This document shows positions 43,766-56,100 of a stretch of DNA of 64,000 nt, piece after piece. The translations under genes were made by a program, and so were the position numbers. Numbering within the stretch: the stretch's first letter is position 1; each line of letters begins with the position of its first letter. Source of the DNA: Bufo bufo. Taxonomy: Eukaryota > Chordata > Amphibia > Anura > Bufonidae. Below the pieces are notes generated by a model. That model did no database searches. It saw only the letters and a program-made list of their open reading frames with translations, and had not been told where the DNA came from. The DNA is taken from the NCBI RefSeq assembly GCF_905171765.1, contig NC_053389.1:787130254-787194253 (forward strand), written 5' to 3'.

Positions 43766-44021
43766 CGGTATGTTCAGACGTTGTGGTTGGGTGTGGTTTT
43801 TATGATGCTTTTGGGGTTTTAACCGCATCACAACCTCAGCCTAGGAATGCAGCTGACACCCACTGTGGGTGCTGAGGATAGAGCTTCTGCGCCATACACT
43901 TATGGCACGTTGCACGAACGGCTTAGGATTAAATTGCCAGTGCTGTACAACACTGCAGAATTGCTACACGCTGATCGGTGGCAGCAAATCAGCAGCATTT
44001 ATGCCACGTGTGAACTTACCC
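43766..44021. mobile_element. PIF/Harbinger-type MITE, 256 bp
   Basis: Ends CGGTATGTTCAGACGTTG and CCACGTGTGAACTTACCC face inward, flanked by TAA (43763-43765, 44022-44024). Non-coding. Confidence 0.65.
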
Positions 44022-44024
44022 TAA

Positions 44025-45001
44025 ATGTAAGTTATGACTAGAATTCCCTAAAATGGTGGCACAGGGGAATTTTTACACTCAGTATATTGCAAGGTTTTCT
44101 TATGACAAGTTTCACATCTGTAGAAGGGCGAACAGTAACGACAAAGAATGGCGGGAATTGGCCGGACACAAACCGCATTGTGCAGCGCTTTTTATCCGTC
44201 CAATTCTTGGCAATTCGTAGCTTCTGAATATAGTCAATGGGGTCCAGGGGACAGGAAGCCGTATCCGGCAAATCCAGATCTGGAGAACTCCCTACTGGAA
44301 TAGCCTGTAGGAACCTCTGCCAAAGACATGAAACTAGCCTTATTTCTTGCAGGATTGGGTATTACTAGGGGAAAGAGTGGGACAGAATTGCCAAGATCTT
44401 TTCATGGCAGAGAAGGGTTGGTTCCTCATCAATTGCTATGATGGGGTCAGTTTAGGTCAGGAGAGCCGCACTTGATAGACACACGGCCCGTGTTTGCCGG
44501 ACTAAGCGCAATCATGTGAATCAGCCCTTACTGATGGTGTTTCTGAACAATGGACCCCACCCTATATTAGGGCTATGCTCATATAATGTTCAAAGCTTGT
44601 ATTTGGCATATACCAAGAAAAAAGCTCCCGTTATATAATACGCCAAACTTATCCACCGGCCTCCATAAAAAGTGTCCTTTTGGCCTCTGTCAGGCTGGAA
44701 TACATCGTTATACTTTTCTCTGTGGAATAATATAGTAGACTACGGTATTCCATACAAATGAATACACTGCACGGTATTCAGTGGGAGCCTATTAGTGACG
44801 TTCCTTTGTATGACTACTGGGGATACGTTGCGGTCTTCAGTCGGAGGTATACCATGGGAGGTTTTCTGATGTATACCTACAATGTGATGCAAATAGTTAT
44901 CTCCACTAAATGTCTTACAAGGGTTTGCTCACACACTACAGGCATGTCACATTTTTTTATGCAATTTTCCAAAAACTATACTTGATCGCAACGTCTGACA
45001 A
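44025..45001. other. Unclassified non-coding sequence
   Basis: No supported gene. Words such as GTATACCTACAATGTG near 44870 and GTATAC(C/T) repeats hint at decayed repeat DNA. Confidence 0.3.
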
Positions 45002-45009
45002 TCCAAGAC

Positions 45010-45204
45010 TAGTGTTGAGCGAACTTGTGTTTCAAGTTCGGCATACGAGGTTCAGGTTCGGGTTATCTAAGAATTCCGTTATGGATTCCGCTAACACGGA
45101 CCTTAACTTATGGTCCTTGGTAGCGGAATCCATAACGAAATTCTTAGATAACCTGAACCCGAACCTTGTACTCCGAATTTGAAACACAAGTTCTCTCATT
45201 CCTA
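45010..45204. mobile_element. hAT MITE, 195 bp (second copy)
   Basis: Ends TAGTGTTGAGCGAAC and GTTCTCTCATTCCTA with an identical 8-bp duplication TCCAAGAC (45002-45009, 45205-45212). Arms stay complementary (AAGTTCGGCATACGAGGTTC, GATTCCGCTAACA and mirrors). Same family as 27430-27630. Confidence 0.88.
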
Positions 45205-45410
45205 TCCAAGACAATCCACCATCAGACACCTCTAATATCAGCTTACAGTGTATATCCAGGAAAACAAACAACAGCCATGTTTAACCCCTCCAGGCCTTAT
45301 TTTCCCTGCCATTTGCCACAGTCAGAAGAACCCCAGAAATACTAGGTTAGCAGCCGATTCAGCCTATGTGGTTCTCTGTAGTTACAAAGCTTTGTATTTA
45401 GTATCTTCCT

Positions 45411-45702
45411 ATAAAGCACATCTCTAACAACAGCTCAGACAAGATGGCCGCCCCCATAATTATATGGAGAATATAAAATAAAAAAAATCTACTATTCGAA
45501 AATAAAATATGGGCAAAAAATCATAGGTGGCACATCCCTGTTAAGGTCTTTTAAGGTCTTTAAAGACCTTAAAAGGGATGTGCCACCTATGATTTTTTGC
45601 CCATATTTTATTTTCGAATAGTAGATTTTTTTTATTTTATATTCTCCATATAATTATGGGGGCGGCCATCTTGTCTGAGCTGTTGTTAGAGATGTGCTTT
45701 AT
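45411..45702. repeat. Near-perfect 292-bp palindrome
   Basis: ATAAAGCACATCTCTAACAA at 45411 is mirrored exactly up to 45702. The ~128-bp arms match at every base I compared. The only asymmetry is a 10-bp TTAAGGTCTT duplication on the left near the tip (45541-45551), where the centre is GGTCTTTAAAGACC. No flanking duplication was identified. The word GGGGCGGCCATCTTG recurs once at 46628. Confidence 0.92.
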
Positions 45703-45914
45703 TGTAGCCACATCATCTAAATATGATGATAATAAGATGACTGCTGAGAAGTGATCCCTATAGAACAGGATTTGTTAGACTATTATTAGGCCTAGTGGTC
45801 GGTGTAAAAATGGCATGATTTTAGGATTTTAAAAAAATATATATCTATAGACAGTGGTATAGAAGGTCTTCAAAAACTGTTGAAAAAAAGCTTAACATAA
45901 AAAAAACTGATTTA

Positions 45915-46374
45915 GGCTATTTTCACACTTGCGTTTTTGCCTGATCCGGCAGGGATCAGCAAAAACACTTTCGTTACTGATAATACAACTATCTGCATTA
46001 TGAACGGATCCGGTTGTATTATCTTTAACATACCCAAGACGGATCCGTCATGAACACCAGTGAAAGTCATTGGGGGACGGAACCGTCAGAGAAAACAGAT
46101 CCGTCCCCATTGACTTGCATTGTGGGTCATGACGGATCCGTTTTGCTCCGCAACCCATGACGGAAAGAAAACCGCAGCTTGCAGCGGTTTGCTCTCCAGT
46201 CTGGGAACTCAACCAAATGGAACGGAATGCTTTTTGGAGCACTCTGTTCCGTTCTGTTACATTTTGTCCCCATTGACCATGAATAGGAACAAAACAGAAG
46301 CGTTTTTCTCCAGTATTGCGATCCTATGACGGATCTCAATACCGGAAAATATTAACGCTAGTGTGAAAGTAGCC
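45915..46374. mobile_element. PIF/Harbinger-type MITE, 460 bp
   Basis: Ends GGCTATTTTCACACTTGCG and CGCTAGTGTGAAAGTAGCC, flanked by TTA on both sides (45912-45914, 46375-46377). Internal ACGGATCCGTC words as in the MITE at 50873. Its 3' 164 bp are the relative of the piggyBac left flank. Confidence 0.88.
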
Positions 46375-46378
46375 TTAA

Positions 46379-46494
46379 AGGGGTGGTCCAAGATAATTAA
46401 AATGCAAGCAGCAGAAGGACTGGACAGTCAGCATAGGGAACAGCAGCAGACAAAGAGGCTTGTCCAAAGCTGTTAATTATTTCGGCCAACCCCT
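46379..46494. mobile_element. Short TTAA-type MITE, 116 bp
   Basis: Ends AGGGGTGGTCCAAG and TCGGCCAACCCCT, with TTAA at 46375-46378 and 46495-46498. Shares its first 65 bp exactly with 38781-38845, then diverges, so it is probably an internally deleted relative. Confidence 0.75.
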
Positions 46495-46498
46495 TTAA

Positions 46499-46850
46499 AG
46501 GAAATTTTTCAACAAAATGTTTTTCTGACAGTTAAAACCACATAGTAACACATCTCCTTTTTTATCCTAATCCCTTTTTATTTTCTGATTACAGATTTAG
46601 ATATTCTATTTCCTGAACATGATTATAGGGGCGGCCATCTTGCCGGTATTCTTAACAGCTTTTAGAAAGTATTAAAAAACTGCTTTACAGCAGCCCCATG
46701 GTCCATAGACACAATGGTCAGGAGGGGACCTCATTGACTTCTTTGGGAGAGTTTTCTAGGCATGCTCTGTGACCTGTGCAGAGGTCATTGTACAAGGATC
46801 ATGTGGCGAGAGAGGGAGAGAGGCGCTCATAGTAGGGTAATAGTTTCTTG
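46499..46850. other. Unclassified non-coding sequence
   Basis: Contains a single diverged half of the palindrome at 45411 (GGGGCGGCCATCTTG). No gene recognised. Confidence 0.3.
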
Positions 46851-46989
46851 GTGGGTTGTTTAATAGAAAAGGTAATGATTATGCTCACCTTTTTGTATTG
46901 TGCAAACATAGGCACAACCCTAGTGTAGGCGTGTGTTTAAGTGGTGGTCGCTGCTGCCGGTACCGTTTGCTCCTCACTTGTGGAGTTGC

Positions 46990-47745
46990 AAGTTCTCCTG
47001 GAGGAGTGATGAGAGACAATAGAGGGGTGTCGGGTATTGGTGGTCCACTGTTTTCGATACCTCCTGGCGCAATAACACGGCCTCAAGTAGTTGGAGAAGA
47101 TAATTCTTTTTATTTGCATATACGTTTCGGAGTATGCCGCATCCCCCGAACTGTCAGTCTCAGTCTCCTGCTCCTGAACCTGCATATAGCGCGCCTTTTT
47201 TCCTCACTACGGCTGAAAGACGCGCTGTATGCACATGGATTTACAGCCTCAGGTAAGCACATGGACCTCCTCTATCCCACCCGATCTCCAAATATTAACC
47301 CAATACAGTAGCATAGTTTACATCATCCTCTCACATGCGCCCCCCCCCTTTTTCTTAGCACATTGCCAACATCCACAACCATGGTCACTTTTAACCATGT
47401 AACCGCCAATCCTGACAACTATCAATTATGATTACTATCTTTAGTGAGCACATCTATGACGTATTTTAGTCACATGAATTTATCTCCAATCTACAAACTA
47501 TAAATTTTCGTTATTATCGCTATCATTGCTATTATTATCATATGTCTTTGTTCCTTTTACATAATATCGTCATTACCAGCATCAATCTTTTTAAGAAGTG
47601 TTGTTCTACTCCGAAACGCGTTTTTCACGTATATATGCTAATAAAAAGAATTGTCTCCAACCTTTTGAGGTCGTGTTATTGTGCCAGGAGGTATCGAAAA
47701 CAGTGGACCACCAATACCCGACACCCTTCTATTGTACAAGGAAAG
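46990..47745. repeat. Inverted-repeat element with ~100-bp arms
   Basis: The arm 47016-47112 (ACAATAGAGGGGTGTCGGGT, GTCCACTGTTTTCGATACC, CCTGGCGCAATAACACGG) is mirrored at 47632-47735. The interior carries CATATACGTTTCGGAGTA and CTCCGAAACGCG words. Family and target duplication not determined. Confidence 0.7.
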
Positions 47746-48359
47746 AATAGATAAGCTCTGACAATCTCCTATTGTGAATGGAGGATCCCGTCTTATTTAT
47801 ACAAAGAGGTGATATCATTACAGGCAGCCTCTGAATAACAGATACGCAGATAACTACAGTAAAGTGATCTGTATAAACCAAGAAGTGGCGCCAATTATTT
47901 TTATTAGTGACCAGTGTGAAAACTACAGGATTTTATGGTCTTCGTTTAAATAAAGACATTGATTATGGGAAATTAAAAATAAACACAAAAAATTATAAAA
48001 AAATATGTTAAACATAAAAACATAATTTAAACAATAGGTAATTTTCAGAAAATTTCCCTGTAAAACAAAGTGATCTAGTGTTCATTCTTCTCCAGCTTAT
48101 TACATGATGGTATCTGTATTGTTCTTCTCTCCTTTTTACTATGAGATAACACCGGCAGTTGTGATATAAATGGATAAATATTCCACCTCCGTCTCACGTT
48201 GCCTCCTTAGCTCTCATTTCTTTCACCTTTTTTTGCTTTTTGCTGTCATTGATATGCTAAAGGTCGTCCTGAATGTTTATGATGTGTGACAGATTGTGAA
48301 GACTTGAATCTTTCAAGAACTGGGGAATATTTTTCAGCTGATATTGAGTAGAAGTAAAG
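47746..48359. other. Unclassified AT-rich sequence
   Basis: No gene or repeat boundary recognised upstream of the Ngaro-like element. Confidence 0.3.
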
Positions 48360-48479
48360 CAATGTAGCAGGGCGCAGCCGTAGTGAAGTCTGGCTTGACT
48401 TAGGGGGAAGTTAGAAGGCAGGAATGTGTTAAAGGGCTTAGGGCAAGGATAGAGGTCTGATTGGTTGTAAGGGGGGTGG

Positions 48480-48572
48480 GTAAGTTGAAGGTTTAGCGGG
48501 CTATATATAAGCTAGTGTGGGGCGTGTCTGGTCAGTGCAGTTAGTACCTGAGATTTGTGGTGCAGCATGGCG
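48480..48572 (+). promoter_or_regulatory. Putative promoter and 5' leader of the Ngaro-like element
   Basis: GGGCTATATATAAGCTAG at about 48499 is a TATA-like box. About 65 bp downstream the leader runs into GTGCAGCATGGCG, the same ATGGCG that opens the Gag frame at 51791. This is inferred from position only. Confidence 0.4.
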
Positions 48573-49554
48573 TATATAACTAAGATAAGCAAGTTTTATG
48601 CAAAAAAATATATATATTTCCTCATTTCCCTGGTTCTTTTCTGGCCCTTTGTTTACATGCAATAAAAACAATCTCTGCCCCTCCCCCTGCTCTGCTAAGG
48701 GAGTGGCTACAAGAGCTGCCCTGAGTGACATGTCTGCCTGCTGGGAGACTCTGCAGCATGTTGTATGTGTAGAACTACAAGTCCCAGCTGTACAATGACA
48801 CTGCTTAAGGGAGTGGATATAAGAGCTGCCCTGAGTGCTGGGAGAATCAACAGAAATTTGTAAGTGTAGAACTACAAGTCCCACCTGTATAATGACACTG
48901 CTAATACACACAGGATCTTCCCCCTACCTTGTGCAATGCTCTCTCTAGTCTGTGAGCTCCTGTGCCCAGAATTGTCACTGCTGCAGCTACCCAGTCTGTG
49001 CAGCTGAAGGGGTTAAGAATCCTAGGAGAGAGCAGACAGCAGTCAAGCGGGGCGTGGCCAGCACAGTGACTTCTCTTTTACAGGCTTGTAAACGAACTTT
49101 ATCAGAGCAGGGAGAGAAGCTGACATCACAGGTCATGTGACCCTCAGTCAAATCTGATAAACCAGGCACTGCAGATAAAGTGAGTTAATTGTAAAGTTGT
49201 TACAGTTGTGTTCAAAATTATTCAACCCCCAATGCTGGAAAGGGTTTTAGGGAATTTAGTGTACATTTGTAATTGTGTTCAGAATGAAATCTTACAAGGA
49301 CTTTTTAAAGAACCAAATGCAACTAAAATGACATCAATTGTTTTTGTAATACAGTATTAAATGTTTTTTTTGTGATTTCTTCATTGACACAATTATTCAA
49401 CCCCTTAAAGACTACCACTCTTTAGAACAGAGGTTCATTCAAGTGTTTTCGATCGGGTATTGAAAACACCTGTGGATGTCAAGGAGCAGCAATCAAGCAT
49501 AATAAGCACCAATTAGGCAGATTTAAAAGGACTGTGATACTCAGCTCCTTCTAG

Positions 49555-50840
<1,286 letters not shown>

Positions 50841-50872
50841 TTAAAGAAAGCAGTTGCAGCGCGCAAGCCTAA

Positions 50873-51370
50873 GGCTACTTTCACACTAGCGTTCGGAGCG
50901 GGTCCGTCTGATGTTTCATCAGACGGATCCGCTCCTATAATGCAGACGTTTGCATCCGTTCAGAACGGATCCGTCTGCATTATAACTTAAAAAAATTTCT
51001 AATTGTGAAAGTAGCCTGAACGGATCCGTTCAGACTTTACATTGAAAGTCAATGGGGGACGGATCCGCCTGAAGATTGAGCCATATGGTGTCATCTTCAA
51101 GCGGATCCGTCCCCATTGACTTCCATTATAAGTCTGGACGGATCCGCTCGCCTCCGCACGGCCAGGCGGACCCCCGAACGCTGCAAGCAGCGTTCAGGTG
51201 TCCGCTCACTGAGCGGAGCGGAGGCTGAGCGCTGGCAGGCGGATGCATTCTGAGCGGATCCGCCTCCACTGAGAATGCATTAGGGCCGGACGGCTGCGTT
51301 CGGGGCCGCTCGTGAGCCCCTTCAAACGGAGCGCACGAGCGGACACCTGAACGCTAGTGTGAAAGTAGCC
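50873..51370. mobile_element. PIF/Harbinger-type MITE inside Tc1 element D
   Basis: Ends GGCTACTTTCACACTAGCG and the mirror CGCTAGTGTGAAAGTAGCC, perfect 19-bp repeats flanked by TAA (50870-50872, 51371-51373). Length 498 bp. Many ACGGATCCGTC palindromes inside. Same family as 45915-46374. Confidence 0.93.
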
Positions 51371-51790
51371 TAAGAATGTGACTGAACTGGAGGCTTTTGC
51401 CCATGAAGAATGGGCGAAGATACCCGTAGATCGCTGCAAGACACTTGTGTCAAGCTATGCTTCACGTTTAAAAGCTGTTATAACTGGAAAAGGATGTTGT
51501 ACTAAGTACTAAGATTGAATGTCACTTGGGGGTTGAATAAAACTGATAATGATGTGAGCACAGAAAAGACATTTGTGGTTATTTCATTATAAATGTTATG
51601 TTATATTTGTCTGACTTACAAGTGCCTCTTTGATTTAATTGTAAACAAGATGACTGAAATGATCAAAATCAATGTCAAACTGGCCAAAACACTCAATTTC
51701 AGTGGGGGTTGAATAATTTTTAACACAACTGTATATTTGCCTATTTAGGAACATAGAAAGAACAAAAAAATAACTCGGATAACCCCTTTA

Positions 51791-54660
51791 ATGGCGGCGG
51801 TCAGGGCAGCAGCTGAACAGCTTGGGACAGAAAGGTTGCAGCGGACCTTCCAGGTCGCGGTGGGTGAGCCTTCAATGTCCCCTGTAGTCCCTCATGGCAG
51901 GATAAGTGCTAGGAGGTCCGTCCCTGAAGTCATCCCCAAGGTTTGGCGGCATTTAGGGAGCCCCAGCAGGGACCCTCCTCTGCGGTCGGCAAGGTCTGGT
52001 GTGTTCTCAGCGCGCCGCCGCAGTGGGGGGATGTCACGGCCTATGGTGTGCGCTGTGACACTGTTGCTACACTTGCGGTTGCCCGTGGCAACATGTTGCT
52101 GTGTGAGCATGCGGTGGCAGTGTCTCGGCCTTCTGGGTGATTGCCGTGACATGGTTGCCACGCATGTTGTTGCCTGCGGCAACGTGTAGCTTTCTATGCT
52201 TGTGTGTGCACTTCCCCTTTAAGTGGCTTCCTCCCCTTGTCTGGTGTTGGAAGGGTTAACTCCCTTCCTAGTGTTTTGTTAACACTGGGTTTATGTGTGT
52301 GTGTGTGCGGCTGCTTGGGCTATTTAGCCTCTGCTGGATGCCTGAAGCTGGGGGGTACTCCAGCCATGGTGTATGCTGGAGCTATCCTCCTGGTCTTCAT
52401 ATTCCATCTGTCCAGTGAGGGCCACCCTTGTGGTCATTGATGCTCTTATGGTGTCTCACGTTTATTGCAGCTATGGATGTCCTGGGTCCCTGTGTGGTTT
52501 GTGGTATGTGCTGTGTCCTTAATGTTGGTGTGGACACCAGCACTTGTGCACGGGTTCCAGTCAGTGTGTCTGTGGCAGGTAAGTGTGTTACTGGTTTCAC
52601 TTACCTGCCATCTCCTTATAGCTGTATGTGTTCCCCTCTCCCTGCAGCCTGGCCTCAGATAGAGACTCCTGTTCCTCCATGACTGGAATTGACAGGTTGT
52701 CTCTTCCCGGCTCCTTGGTGAGGGATTACCAGGGCGACTTAGGGTTTCTAGGAATCCTGAGTATGAGTCGTCCTACCATCGGGGTCCGCTCATACAGTGA
52801 GGAGTCAGGGAGAGGATTAGGGACGTGGTAGGAGGTGACCTGCTCCCTTATTACTCCTTTTGGCCAGGCTGATCCCCTTTACCCTCCGACACCGCACGGT
52901 GGGGGGTTTCCCCCACTCCCCATCGTGACAGAGGAATCCCGCAGCTCACATCAAAGCTACGGGAGGGGTACGGGTATATTCCCGTCCCGTTTCCTTTGTC
53001 GCAGGGGGGGGAGATTAGTGCGGCGTCCTCTCTGCGGGATGCCCGCTGCAGGGAGCGAGCCAGGAGCATTGTTCAGCCAGCGGAGGAAGAAGTAGGCGGG
53101 GCCGGGAGCCAGGAGAGAGACGCGCTCCCTCTAGTGGCCGGAGGGGGCACTGTAAGCGGGGATAGTGTTGGGAATTTTGAATCAGCGCTGCAGCCTCTGT
53201 GTGGAGGTTGGCAGCCTGGCAGTGAGAGTGTGGCAGGGGTGTCAGGTTTAGCCTCGCCCTGAGTGCGGTCACCTGCAGCAGAGAAGGGTGATGATGCAGC
53301 TGCTGGCCGCGCGGTCAGGGAGTTTGTAGGTCATGTGAGGAGCCTGGATGGAAAGGGAAGGGGATCCAGTGACCAGCGGCCATCGGTCTGTGGCCAAGCG
53401 TCTAGATCACCTTCACCCCACCCCCTTGGAGACTAGGGGTTGGTTGCCGGCGGTCCAATCTGCAAAAAAAGGCAAGCTGAGCCCGGAGTCTTGGAGTGTG
53501 GCAGACAGGGCTGAAGATGTGGAGGCAACCGGAGTCAGTCCTTCAGCCACAGAACAACCGGCTGTGATGTCGCCTGGAGAATCTTTGCGGTGGTCAGCGG
53601 CTACTGGGAGTACTTCCCACGGACAGCCAGGTGAGAGGACGTCGAGTCAGGCGGTTGTTTCTAGGGGGGGGGGTTTCATGCGGGCAGACGGGCGGTAATG
53701 GGACGGAGGGCCTTGCACAGGAATTGCTAACGGGGATGCTAACGTTGCTGTCGCAATTTGGATCCAGCTCAGCAGGGTCACTAGCATCGGTGTGGACCCT
53801 TAATTTGTCTGTAGGGGGTGTGGACCTGGTTAATTTACCTGGTTCGGGAAGCGCGCCGACTGCGCCAGTCGTTGAAGTCGCGGGTGTACCGGTCACGGGG
53901 GTGACGGCTAGTATCAGCGGTAAAGGGTCAGCAGGAGAAGAAGTTCGGCTTGCTGATGCAAGGGGAGAAGTGTATGTTTGCTTTGAGGGCCCTTTAGGGG
54001 TTCACTTAAAGCCTGAGGGTAGGAAGAAGATTTGGAGGGACGAATATGTCAAGATATTTTCATTGCTTCCGTTAGATAAGTTCAATTTGGATAGGGTTAA
54101 GCCGGATGAGAGCAAAAAGTAGGAAGAAGAGAAAAGGTGGTATCAGCTGATTCCACGCACGTTCATGAATTGGTTACAGGTGTTTGCTATTTTAGCTAGT
54201 GTGATAGGGGAGAAAGGGCCAGAGCATTGTTTGGCTTTATTTTGTTATATGTACGCCATTGGCGAGGCTTATCGGGTGTATGGGGGTGTTGGTTGGCTTA
54301 GATATGATGAGCAGTTTCGGCAGAGGAAGGCGGTTAGGTCTAGTATTAGGTGGGACCATAAAGATATTGGCCTATAGATTCGTTTAATGGAGGCGCCAAG
54401 AGGGGGTGTGCAGCCCTTTCGTGGGATGGCAGGGGGTCCCTTGGCAACGGAATCAGGCAGTGGGAGCAGGAAAGGCTGTTGTTGGCAATTCAACGAAGGA
54501 TACTGTAAGTTCCTTTCGCATTGCCGATACAAACATTAGTGCTCCGGCTGCGGTGGCGCCCACAGTTTGTCACAGTGTTTTAAGCGGGAAAAAGGAAAGG
54601 AACACGAGGCTTCGCAGAAGAGGGGTAACTCCGGTGAGGGTGGACGAGATGGAGCCATTT
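51791..54660 (+). pseudogene. Gag-like ORF1 of the Ngaro-like element
   Basis: Starts MAAVRAAAEQLGTERLQ at 51791, Arg/Ser-rich to 52030, where a solo LTR interrupts it. It resumes at 52931 (IPQLTSKLREGYGY) and drifts through several frames. A Gag-like core is readable at 53960-54370: FEGPLGVHLKPEGRKKIW, NWLQVFAILASVIGEKGPE and YDEQFRQRKAVRSSIRWD. A Cys/His motif follows at 54477-54580 (CWQFNEGYCKFLSHCRYKH), then a stop and CSGCGGAHSLSQC. Such proteins bind and package the element RNA. Multiple stops and frameshifts show it is dead. Confidence 0.7.
52032..52930. mobile_element. Solo LTR (family 1, copy B) inside Gag
   Basis: Begins TGTCACGGCC and ends CATCGTGACA, flanked by GGGGA (52027-52031) and GAGGA (52931-52935), a 5-bp duplication with one change. 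Opposite orientation to copy A at 1496-2447, sharing GCACGGTGGGGGGTTTCCCC near one end and several internal blocks. Confidence 0.7.
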
Positions 54661-54689
54661 TTATAGAGGTACCCAAAAAGAGAGGCGGC

Positions 54690-56100
54690 GGAGTTGCTGT
54701 TAGCTGGTTTCATGGATGGTTTTAGGATTCCTTGTACTTTGAAGGGTTTGTCGGCCGTAATTTTATTTCTGCGCTTCAACGGCCGGAGGTTGTTTCAGAG
54801 AAGATTGTAAAAGAAGTACAGGTGGGACGTGTTGTGGCCTGTTTAGGGAGTGTCCTTTGCTAGATTTGAGGGTTTTCCATTGGGTCTGGTGCCAAAGAAG
54901 GAGCCGAACAAATTTAGGCTCATTCATCACCTTTAGTTTCCCGTGGGAAGTTCAGTGAATGATGGTATAGAGAGGGATTTATGTTCCGTCTCATATATAC
55001 GTCGTTCAACGTATATGTGATTAGGTGGGTGCGCCGTTTTGGATGCGGGGACCTGTTGGCGAAAAAACGGATATCGAGGCAGCGTTTCGTTTGTTGCCGA
55101 TTCATCCAAACAGTTTCCACTTGTTGGGTTTTAAATGGGAAGGTCAGTTTTACGTAGATTGTTGTTTGCCGATGGGTTGTGCGATTTTGTGTTCTTTGTT
55201 TGAGACTTTTATCTATTTTATTGAAGTTGGACTTCGGTGCTGCATTACCTTGATGACTTCCTGTTTCTGGGACCGGCGGGGTCTCTTGTATGCTCGGTTC
55301 TGTTGCATACAATGGAATGGGTGGCGGCAAAATTTTAATTTCCTTTGGTCCCGGAAAAGACTGAGGGGTCTGCAACGTCCGTTAGGTTTTTGGGGATAGT
55401 GATAGACAGTGTGGCCATGGAATGTAGACTGCCGGAGGATAAGTTGGCAGATTTGCGTTCGGAGGTGGCTTTTTTGCGGAAGGCTAAGAAGGTGCAGCTC
55501 CGACGGGTGCAGTCCGTTTTAGGTAAGTTAAATTTAGCTTGTCGCATTTTGCCGATGGGGCATTTTTTGTCGTCTCCTGGCCATGGCTACAGCGGGGGCG
55601 ATTGCCCCATTACATTTTTTGCGATTGTCGGCAGAAGTACAGGAGGATTTGGAAATTTGGGATTGGTTTCTACAGAATTCAATGGTCGATCGGTGTGGAT
55701 GGAGATGCCCATTTCTAATGTCGATTTGGAGCTGTATACGGATCCTTTGGGTTCCTGTGGTTACGGCGTTTTTGTCAGGGACAGTGGAATACAGGCCCTT
55801 GGTCTGAGGAGTGGAGTTTAGCAGGTTTTCTTGGTAATTTGACTTTGTTGGAATTTTTTACGATAGTTTTGGCGACGGAATTGTGGGGTGATTGGTTGCG
55901 GAATAAACGCGTGAGTTTTCATTGCAATAATTTGAGTGTAGTTCACGCGATCAAGGTGCAGTCGGCAAGTTCTCCGCCGGTGGTGCTCTTGCTCCATCAT
56001 TTGGTTCTGCAGGGTTTGAGGTTGAATGCATGTTTTGTGGCGGTGCACGTGCCAGATGTGGATAACTCAGTTGCTGATTCTCTCTCTCGTTTTCAGTGGT
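54690..56100 (+). pseudogene. Reverse transcriptase-RNase H of the Ngaro-like element
   Basis: Copies element RNA into DNA. The RT is readable in pieces: GFVGRNFISALQRPEVV (~54745), EKTDIEAAFRLLPIHPNS (55055-55110), FYVDCCLPMGC (~55150) and the catalytic YLDD box at 55246-55257 in another frame (HYLDDFLFLG). RNase H follows: LELYTDPLGSCGYGVF (~55725), HCNNLSVVHAI (~55920) and DVDNSVADSLSRFQW (~56055-56098). The KTDIEAAFRLLPIHP and PMGC words are typical of the DIRS/Ngaro RT group rather than gypsy. At least three frame breaks. Confidence 0.8.

Noticed and set aside
46856..47311. 151-codon ORF near 47 kb as a gene
   Set aside because: It lies across one arm of an inverted-repeat element and has no protein-like features.
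53631..54122. Separate host gene for the 163-codon ORF
   Set aside because: It continues into NWLQVFAILASV and a Cys/His knuckle, then RT, so it is part of the retrotransposon Gag.
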